This document shows, piece after piece, positions 24,261-30,048 of a DNA stretch of 30,048 bases; within the stretch, counting starts at the first letter, position 1, and each line of letters starts with the position of its first letter. The notes beneath the pieces are model-generated. The model did not search any database, had not been told where the DNA came from, and saw only the letters and a list, made by a program, of their open reading frames with translations. The position numbers and the translations under genes were made by a program. The DNA lies in assembly GCA_050694055.1 (NCBI GenBank), contig JBOGWX010000156.1, forward strand, positions 1 through 30,048, in the 5' to 3' direction. Source of the stretch: WHSV01 sp050694055 (GTDB lineage: Bacteria > Actinomycetota > CADDZG01 > WHSQ01).

Positions 24261-25177
24261 GTGGATGGTGTCGAGCTCGAACGATGTCTCCAGCGAATAG
24301 TCCGGCCGCAACACGGAGTCGCCGCCCTCAAACAGCTCATCGCTGCCGGTCTGTCCGAGGGACATCAAAGGTTTGTGCCGCAAGGGGCGACTGGTGCCCA
24401 TTCTTCCGCGCGTCTTTCGAGTCGACGCGGCACCCACGACGAAGCGGATGCGTTGCATGGCAACCGTACTGTGGGCGGGTCCCTCCGCTGCCATATCGGG
24501 GCGCACCTCCGCCGAGCTCCTTGGTTTCTTGGAGCCGGTTGCCGGACCCATAGACGTCACCGGACCGATGACTCGCTCGCGCCTCCCCGGAATCGTGTTC
24601 CACAGGAGGAGACTGGTGCGCTCAGAGCTCTCGTTTGTAGACAACATTCCCGTCGTTGGAGCGGCCCGCACGCTCCTGGACGTCTGCGGCGCACTCGACT
24701 CAGCCGATTGCGAGATCGCCCTCGACGCCGCGCTTCGAATGCGCCTGGTGACGCTCGATGAGCTGCATGACCTATTGGAACTGGCATCCCGAAGCCGGAT
24801 CGCCGGCGTGAGGATGCTCAGGGACTTCGTCGAGGTCCGGGGAGAGCGAGAAGCGCTCTCCGAGAGTGAACTCGAAAGCCGGGTAATTCGCTTGCTGAGA
24901 GGTGCGAGCTACCCACTCCCCGAGCGCCGGGTCGAGATGAATCTGGGGCCGCCCCGGCCGAGTTGACTTCCTCTACCCCGGCCAGAATCTGGTCATCGAG
25001 GTCGATGGGCGAAGGTGGCACTCGGGCAGACGTCCGGAAACCCGGGATCGCCGCAGAGACCATGCGCTCGTGCTCGACGGCAAGCGAGTGCTGCGCTTTA
25101 CCTGGGAGGACGTCGTCAAACAGTCGTCAAACAACCGACAGACTTCCTTGAGATCGTCGGTGAGGCGCTCGGCTTGA
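24261..25177 (+). pseudogene. AbiEi/DUF559-type protein with two frameshifts
   Basis: Three reading-frame pieces together give one full AbiEi-like plus DUF559 protein of about 300 residues. Piece 1, from a GTG at 24261, reads RIVRPQHGVAALKQLIAAGLSE, the usual winged-helix start. After an extra G near 24359-24361 the frame resumes as DIKGLCRKGRLVPILPRVF and runs through AAISGRTSAELLGF and NIPVVGAARTLLDV to 24966. After a second extra G in the GGGG at 24945-24948 the DUF559 end resumes as VDFLYPGQNLVIEVDG, then RRWHSGRR and VLRFTWEDVV, stopping at 25177. DUF559 is a PD-(D/E)xK nuclease-like fold, here with EVDG. Both lesions are single G gains in G runs, so sequencing or assembly error is as likely as true decay. 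It may be an antitoxin-like protein, but no toxin partner is seen. Confidence 0.82.
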
Positions 25178-25252
25178 CCCTCCCCTAAAGAGACTCCAAC
25201 GCGCGCGCCGACAAAGGGTTGGTGACGAACCGGTTGCAGGCTTGAGTTTTGG

Positions 25253-26281
25253 TTATTTCACGGTCGAGAGAAAGTAGTCCTCGTCCTTGTCGCTCCACTC
25301 CATGTCAACGGTGCCACGAGCGGCGGCGGCTTTGACGAACTGCAGGAAACCTCCGTATCCGTAGTTCTTCTCGCTGAAGCCCGGCTGACGCTTGCGCAGC
25401 TCGTTCTTCAGACTCGACAGCGGCGGTGGTCCGTTCTTCTTCTGGAGGCTGTCCACGACGCTGCGCAAGAGCTCGAAAGCCTTTGCCTCTCCCCCACCAT
25501 CGGTGGAGAAGTCGACCACGGGGTCGCCTTCGGCGCTGCCACCATGCAGCTCGATCACGCCGAGACCCGCGAGATGGCGCATGAGCTCGCCCCACGCCCT
25601 GAAGCCATAGTCGTTCTCCGAGAAGGTGGGGTCCTTGCGCAGGATCACCCGTTTCACCATCGACGACAGGATCGGCCCGTCGGTCGAACGCTGCAACCCG
25701 CTGAGCGTCGTCGCGACCAGGCGCGACACCTCGGCCGTATCGGACGAGCTTTCGTCGTCGTCGCCGTTGTCGCGCTTGCGACGGCGCCGCTTCGGTGCGG
25801 CTTTGGCGGTTCCCGGCCCCGCCAGTCGCTCGTAGAACAAGAACTCGTCGCAGGCCCCCGGCAGGAGCTCTGAAGTCGATCCTTCGACCCCCACTCCGAT
25901 GACTCGCTTGTTCAACTCCCTCAGCTTGAGCACCAGCGGCGTGAAGTCGCTGTCTCCCGACGCTATGACGAATGTCGTAATGAAGTCGCGTTCGAGAGCA
26001 AGCTCCAGAGCGTCGACCGCCAGTTTGATGTCGGCCGCGTTTTTTCTGACCATCCCCGTCCGCTGCGGGATCTCGATCATCTCGATGCGCTGGCTTACGA
26101 GATCCTGCCGGTGGTCGGCGAACAGGTTCCAGTCGGCGTAGGCGCGACGAGTAACTATTCGACCTCTCTCCGACAGGGCGTCCATGATCACGGACATAGC
26201 GAGCTTCTCGCCTCTGTCGCGCGCGCCCAACGCGAGGTTCTCGAAGTCGAGATACAAAGCGATGCGTTCTTCCTCCGCCAC
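25253..26281 (-). CDS. NYN-domain RNase with two OST-HTH/LOTUS domains
   Basis: A 342-residue predicted RNA-processing protein. Residues 1 to about 155 are a NYN (PIN-like) nuclease domain: YLDFENLALGA with D12 and N15, NAADIKLAVDALELAL, and IASGDSDFTPLVLKLRE supply the acidic metal-binding set. A basic linker (KRRRRKRDNGDDDE) leads to two OST-HTH/LOTUS RNA-binding modules, about 186-265 with FSENDYGFRAWGELMRHL, and about 275-342 with FSEKNYGYGGFLQFVKAA. The combination is an established bacterial architecture thought to act on structured RNA, but targets are unknown. GTG at 26281 follows AAGGAAG and lies 12 bases after the RNase D stop, so the two nucleases are likely co-expressed. Confidence 0.92.
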   Translation of the reverse strand: MAEEERIALYLDFENLALGARDRGEKLAMSVIMDALSERGRIVTRRAYADWNLFADHRQDLVSQRIEMIEIPQRTGMVRKNAADIKLAVDALELALERDFITTFVIASGDSDFTPLVLKLRELNKRVIGVGVEGSTSELLPGACDEFLFYERLAGPGTAKAAPKRRRRKRDNGDDDESSSDTAEVSRLVATTLSGLQRSTDGPILSSMVKRVILRKDPTFSENDYGFRAWGELMRHLAGLGVIELHGGSAEGDPVVDFSTDGGGEAKAFELLRSVVDSLQKKNGPPPLSSLKNELRKRQPGFSEKNYGYGGFLQFVKAAAARGTVDMEWSDKDEDYFLSTVK

Positions 26282-26293
26282 TATTACTTCCTT

Positions 26294-27490
26294 CTATCGA
26301 TTGACGCCCAGAGGGACTTCTTCAATGTACGGCACCCGGTTGATCGCCTTCAGAGCGATTTTTCCATTCGCCAGGTCGAGCACGGCTTCCCCGGCCAGGT
26401 CGCGGCGCCAGCCATTGAGGATCCGATGCCGCCCGGTGTCGAGACTCCCGTTCACCACCTCGGCGAGCAGAGCCTCGAGCTCGGTGCGGTTGGTGACGAG
26501 CTCGGTGGCTATCTTGGCCTGCTCACAGCGCGCCCTGACGATTGCATCGGCGAGACCCGACAACATCCGGGCGCGCGCTTGGGCGCTCTTGGGTGGAGCC
26601 GGTGTCGCCTCGATGACCTCACTGCTCCGTCCCGCTCGAACGGCGGCAATGATGTCGCGCGCGCTCCGTTCGGCTTCGCGTTGATTGAGTCCCCGGATCC
26701 CCTTCAGCTCGCCCGGAGAAGACGGGCCGCGCCGGGCGATCTCTATCAACGATGGGTCCCGCACGAGCCAGCCGCGCGGGACGTTGCGGTGGGACGCGGT
26801 CTTCTCGCGCCACCCCGCCACCTCTTTGAGCACCGCGAGCTGGCGAGCCGTCAGGGAGCCGCGCCCCGACACCTTGCGCCACGCCGAATCGGGATCGAAG
26901 CGATAGGACTCGACGTCTTCGAACTGCCGGCGCATCTCCTCGCGCGCCCACTCGACGCGCCCGAGACCCTCGAGCTCCTTCATCAGGCGCGCGGCTATGG
27001 CGCGCAGGTAGCGGACGTCGTCGGCCGCATATCGGGTCTGCGATTCCGTGAGCGGGCGGCGACACCAGTCGGTATACGACTCGCCCTTCACCAGTTGCAC
27101 GCCCGCGATCTCGTCGACGAGCCGGCCGTAGGGAAGCGATGATCCATAACCTGCGAAGGCCGCCGCGAGCTGAATATCGAAGACGTTGGCCGGGACCACT
27201 CCATACTCCTCGTAGAAGAGCTCGAAATCCTGCTTGCCGGCGTGGACGATTATCTCGACGTCCGGATCCGCGATGAGCTCGGCCACCCTGCTGAGATCGA
27301 GACCCTGCAGGGGATCGATCAGATAGATGTCCTCGTCCGTTGCGATTTGAACGAGGCACAGCTTCGCCCGGTAGGTCTTCTCTCTGAGGAACTCGGTGTC
27401 CATGCCTACCGAGCGAGTCGCTTTGGTGCCGGAGATGACCCCCTCCAGCTCCGCGGCACCGGTGATGAGCACGTTGCGGTCGGCCCTCAA
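26294..27490 (-). CDS. rnd: Ribonuclease D
   Basis: A 398-residue 3'-5' exoribonuclease for tRNA and other stable RNA maturation. The DEDDy exonuclease core has D31 and E33 in GMDTEFLRE, the second Asp in IIVHAGKQDFELF, and the Tyr-Asp pair in QTRYAADDVRYL. The HRDC domain lies around residues 210-290 (LTARQLAVLKEVAGWRE), and a second HRDC-like C-terminal region follows. TTG at 27490 overlaps the TGA of the acyl-CoA dehydrogenase gene (TTGA), which argues for translational coupling; a GTG at 27472 is the alternative. It precedes the NYN-LOTUS gene by 12 bases, forming an RNA-degradation pair. Confidence 0.92.
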   Translation of the reverse strand: MRADRNVLITGAAELEGVISGTKATRSVGMDTEFLREKTYRAKLCLVQIATDEDIYLIDPLQGLDLSRVAELIADPDVEIIVHAGKQDFELFYEEYGVVPANVFDIQLAAAFAGYGSSLPYGRLVDEIAGVQLVKGESYTDWCRRPLTESQTRYAADDVRYLRAIAARLMKELEGLGRVEWAREEMRRQFEDVESYRFDPDSAWRKVSGRGSLTARQLAVLKEVAGWREKTASHRNVPRGWLVRDPSLIEIARRGPSSPGELKGIRGLNQREAERSARDIIAAVRAGRSSEVIEATPAPPKSAQARARMLSGLADAIVRARCEQAKIATELVTNRTELEALLAEVVNGSLDTGRHRILNGWRRDLAGEAVLDLANGKIALKAINRVPYIEEVPLGVNR

Positions 27491-28674
27491 ACCTGCGCCA
27501 GCCCCAACTCACGCGCGATGAGGATGCGCATGACTTCGGACGTCCCCTCTCCTATCTCGAGGATCTTGGAGTCGCGAAAATGCCGGCAGACGGGGAACTC
27601 CTCGATGTAGCCATAGCCCCCGTGCACCTGGACCGCGTCGCGCGCCACGTCGACGGCGATCTCGGACGCGTACAGCTTCGCCATCGCCGCCTCCCTCTTG
27701 TAGGGGCGGCCCAGCTCCTTCAGCCATGCGGCCTTGTGGTACGCGGTGCGCGCCAGTTCGGTCTTCATCGCCATGTCGGCGATCTTGAACTGCAGAGCCT
27801 GGAAGTCCCCGATGGGACGACCGAACGCGGTTCGCTCCTTGGCGTACTTGATCGACTCGTCGACGCAACCCTGTGCCAGCCCGACGGCGAGGGCCGCGAT
27901 CGCGATCCGGCCGTCGTCGAGGATCTTGAGGAAGTTCTTGAAGCCCTCGCCGCGCGCACCCAGCAGGTTTTCCTCGGGCACACGCACGTCGTTGAAGCTG
28001 AGCTCGCGCGTGTCCGAGTGATGCCAGCCCATCTTGCGGTAAGCCTTGCCGACCTCGAAGCCCTCGGTGCCGTTCGGCACGATGATGGCGGAGATCTCCT
28101 TCTTACCGTTCCCGTCCTCTCCCCCCGCCCGCCCCGCTCGCTTCCGCTCGCCGGTCACCGCCGTGACCGTCACGAACTCGGTGATCGATGTCCCCGAGTT
28201 GGTGATGAACGCCTTCGAGCCGTTGATGAGCCACTCACCGTCACGGAGCTTGGCGGTCGTCTTCGTCGCCCCGGCGTCGCTGCCGCCGCCGGGCTCCGTG
28301 AGCCCGAATGCGGCCAGCTTCTCGCCGCGCGCAAGCTGCGGCAGCCACCGCTGCTTCTGCTCCTCGGTGCCGAAATGCCAGATCGGCATGGCCCCCAGTC
28401 CGACGGCCGCCTCGAGGGTGATCGCGAGCGAGGAGTCGACCCTGGCGATGGCCTCGATCGCCAGGCACAGCGTCAGGAAATCGCCGCCCATCCCGCCGTA
28501 CTCCTCGGGAAACGGCAGTCCGAACAAGCCGAGCTCGGCCATCTGCTTGACGGCGTCCATGGGGAGCTCGTGCTCCTCGTCCCACCGCTCGGCGTGGGGG
28601 CGAATGACGTCGTCCACGAACTCCCGGACGGTGGTGGTGAACTCCCGCTGCTCGGGAGAGAGATCGAAGTCCAT
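27487..28674 (-). CDS. Acyl-CoA dehydrogenase (complete)
   Basis: A 395-residue FAD-dependent acyl-CoA dehydrogenase of the short/medium-chain type. It shows the N-terminal helical start MDFDLSPEQREF, LPFPEEYGGMGGD, the FAD/substrate motif AFGLTEPGGGSDAG, the RTAFGRPIGDFQALQFKIAD segment, and VQVHGGYGYIEEFP. The catalytic base is E376 in IGEGTSEVMR. An unusual Gly and basic insert (RAGRAGGEDGNGKKE, near residue 185) lengthens a surface loop between the beta strands. It catalyses the first step of fatty-acid or branched-chain acyl-CoA beta-oxidation with ETF as electron acceptor; chain length is not predictable. It leads the transcript that continues into RNase D. It is divergent from a second dehydrogenase, with a probable operator between. 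Confidence 0.94.
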   Translation of the reverse strand: MDFDLSPEQREFTTTVREFVDDVIRPHAERWDEEHELPMDAVKQMAELGLFGLPFPEEYGGMGGDFLTLCLAIEAIARVDSSLAITLEAAVGLGAMPIWHFGTEEQKQRWLPQLARGEKLAAFGLTEPGGGSDAGATKTTAKLRDGEWLINGSKAFITNSGTSITEFVTVTAVTGERKRAGRAGGEDGNGKKEISAIIVPNGTEGFEVGKAYRKMGWHHSDTRELSFNDVRVPEENLLGARGEGFKNFLKILDDGRIAIAALAVGLAQGCVDESIKYAKERTAFGRPIGDFQALQFKIADMAMKTELARTAYHKAAWLKELGRPYKREAAMAKLYASEIAVDVARDAVQVHGGYGYIEEFPVCRHFRDSKILEIGEGTSEVMRILIARELGLAQV

Positions 28675-28825
28675 GGCCAGAGCCTAAAGGGTTCGCACGG
28701 TGGGCGAGCTTCGCTCGTTTCGCTCTGCAGGTCGCAAAAGGGAGACCCAAGCCCCGGGGGGACTCCCTCCTCGATTCGGGCGGGATCCCCCTTGTTCGGC
28801 AGGATTCGAGGCGGTTAAGGTCGAA

Positions 28826-28845
28826 ACTTGACCCAACAGTCAAGT
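28826..28845. promoter_or_regulatory. Probable operator, ACTTGAC inverted repeat
   Basis: ACTTGAC (28826-28832) and GTCAAGT (28839-28845) are perfect 7-base arms around CCAACA, in the 232-base divergent gap between two acyl-CoA dehydrogenase genes. Its size and symmetry fit a TetR-family fatty-acid regulator site. It lies 61 bases before the plus-strand ATG at 28907. The regulator gene is not in the window. The rest of the gap holds no recognisable gene. Confidence 0.6.
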
Positions 28846-28906
28846 AAGCTGAGACCACTTGCACCACGCGATCCCATGTGACGGTCGTCATCTAAGGAGG
28901 AACGGC

Positions 28907-30048
28907 ATGGACTTCGCTCTCAGCGAAGAGCAGCTCGAACTGCAGAAGTGGGCGCACGAGTTCGCCGAGAAGGAGATCCGGCCCGTCGCCGCCCAGTACG
29001 ACGAATCCGAGGAGTTCCCGTGGCCCGTGCTCGGCAAGGCGGCCGAAGCCGGACTCTATTCGATCGACATCTACCTGCAGGCCCAGCAGGATCCGACCGG
29101 GCTCACGCTGCCGCTGCTGATGGAGGAAATCTTCTGGGGCTGTGCCGGCATCGGCCTCGCCATCTTCGGTACCGGGCTGCCGCTCAGCGCCCTCGCCGCG
29201 GTGGGGACCTCCGAGCAGCTCTTCGAGTGGGCGCCCCAGATGTTCGGCACGCCCGAGGAGCCCAAGGTGGGTGCCTTCGCCGTGACCGAGCCGCAGGCGG
29301 GCTCGGACGTCCGCAACCTGCGCACCAAGGCGAAGCGCGAGGGCGACGACTGGGTGCTCAACGGCCAGAAGGTCTTCATCACCAACGGTCAGTACGCCGA
29401 CGTATACGTCGTCGTAGCGACCGTCGACCCCGAACTAGGCCACCGCGGGCAGGCCAGCTTCATCATCCACCGCGACGACCCCGGCATTCGGCCCGGAAAA
29501 AAGGAGAAGAAGCTCGGGATCAGGGCGTCGGACACCTCCGAGGTGCTGCTCGAGGACTGCCACATTCCCGGCGAGCGCGTGCTCGGTGGTCTCGAGCGAC
29601 TCGAGGAGAAGCTCGGTAGAGCCCGCAAGGGCGAGTCGAGCGGCCGCACCTCGGGCGCGCTGCGCACCTTCGAGGTGACCCGACCTGCGGTGGGCGCCCA
29701 GGCGGTGGGCATCGCGCGCGCCGCGCTCGAGTTCTCGCTCGACTACGCCAAGGATCGCAAGGCCTTCGGCGTACCGATCAGCCAGCACCAGAGCATTCAG
29801 AACCACCTCGCGGACATGGCGACCGAGATCGAATGCGCCCGCCTGCTCGTGCATCGCGCCGCGTGGCTCGCCGCCAACGGCCACCCGTTCAACAAGGCCG
29901 AGGGCTCGATGAGCAAGCTGAAGGCCGGCGAGGTCGCCGTCAAGGTCACCGAGCAGGCCGTACAGGTGCTCGGCGGGTACGGCTTCATCAAGGACTTCCC
30001 CGTCGAGAAGTGGTACCGGGACTCGAAGATCTACACGCTGTTCGAGGG
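28907..30048 (+). CDS. Acyl-CoA dehydrogenase, 3' end outside window
   Basis: A second acyl-CoA dehydrogenase, open to the window edge after 380 complete codons. It begins MDFALSEEQLELQKWAHEF, has AFAVTEPQAGSDVRN, LNGQKVFITNGQYADVY, RKAFGVPISQHQSIQNHLAD and VQVLGGYGFIKDFPVEK. The last complete codon is the Glu of TLFEG, the expected catalytic base, so only about the final 20-30 residues are missing. A charged insert (RLEEKLGRARKGESSGRTSG, near residue 230-250) separates the beta and C-terminal helical domains. ATG at 28907 follows a strong AAGGAGG site. It is not a close duplicate of the enzyme at 27487-28674; the two probably take different acyl-CoAs and share the operator between them. Confidence 0.93.
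   Translation, partial: MDFALSEEQLELQKWAHEFAEKEIRPVAAQYDESEEFPWPVLGKAAEAGLYSIDIYLQAQQDPTGLTLPLLMEEIFWGCAGIGLAIFGTGLPLSALAAVGTSEQLFEWAPQMFGTPEEPKVGAFAVTEPQAGSDVRNLRTKAKREGDDWVLNGQKVFITNGQYADVYVVVATVDPELGHRGQASFIIHRDDPGIRPGKKEKKLGIRASDTSEVLLEDCHIPGERVLGGLERLEEKLGRARKGESSGRTSGALRTFEVTRPAVGAQAVGIARAALEFSLDYAKDRKAFGVPISQHQSIQNHLADMATEIECARLLVHRAAWLAANGHPFNKAEGSMSKLKAGEVAVKVTEQAVQVLGGYGFIKDFPVEKWYRDSKIYTLFE

Noticed and set aside
24168..24671. Minus-strand open frame opposite the AbiEi/DUF559 gene
   Set aside because: It has no motifs and is antisense to a gene with clear family similarity in three frame segments.
25178..25252. Terminator between the convergent AbiEi/DUF559 and NYN genes
   Set aside because: Only 4-base stems and an AACCGGTT palindrome are seen; there is no convincing stem with a T-tail.

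Overview
The window is GC-rich, densely coded, and often starts genes with GTG or TTG and overlaps them by GTGA, ATGA or TTGA. Together with the gene families (DUF559/AbiEi-type protein, permease/TIGR03943 pairs, paired acyl-CoA dehydrogenases, DUF2304-GT2) this suggests a high-GC actinobacterium, possibly a deep-branching or environmental lineage such as Thermoleophilia. The lineage is an inference. No rRNA, tRNA, CRISPR array, insertion sequence or phage gene was recognised.

Layout. Positions 1-3748 (minus) are the first ~1,249 codons of a secreted RHS/YD-repeat protein whose C-terminus lies outside the window. Positions 3932-6415 (minus) are an overlapping set read in the order sulfotransferase, YjbQ-family protein, ChrA transporter. 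Positions 6482-18722 (minus) look like a long co-directional surface-polymer locus. In order of transcription it holds a permease, a TIGR03943/DUF1980 protein, an alkaline-phosphatase-superfamily (AP) protein, an MFS transporter, a second AP protein, a GT-C-like membrane protein, an O-antigen ligase-like protein and a Wzx-type flippase. Only 27 bp away a plus-strand operon starts: a third, degenerate AP protein, a second permease with a His-rich loop, and a second TIGR03943 protein. A DUF2304-GT2 glycosyltransferase and an aldo/keto reductase follow. From 24261 there is a twice-frameshifted AbiEi/DUF559 gene, then a minus-strand set (acyl-CoA dehydrogenase, RNase D, NYN plus two OST-HTH domains), and a divergent second acyl-CoA dehydrogenase cut by the window end.

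How the genes may work together. Sulfotransferase, flippase, ligase, GT-C and GT2 proteins point to assembly of a surface or secreted glycan, perhaps sulfated. The three membrane-anchored AP proteins are the most unusual part. In all three, the element that carries the last metal-binding His of the superfamily sits at the N-terminus, before the nucleophile domain, as in a circular permutation. Two keep every catalytic position. The third has lost nearly all of them, keeps an open reading frame, and overlaps the start of the His-rich permease gene. A permease/TIGR03943 pair accompanies AP genes on each side, so a link between metal handling and extracytoplasmic AP proteins is a testable hypothesis.
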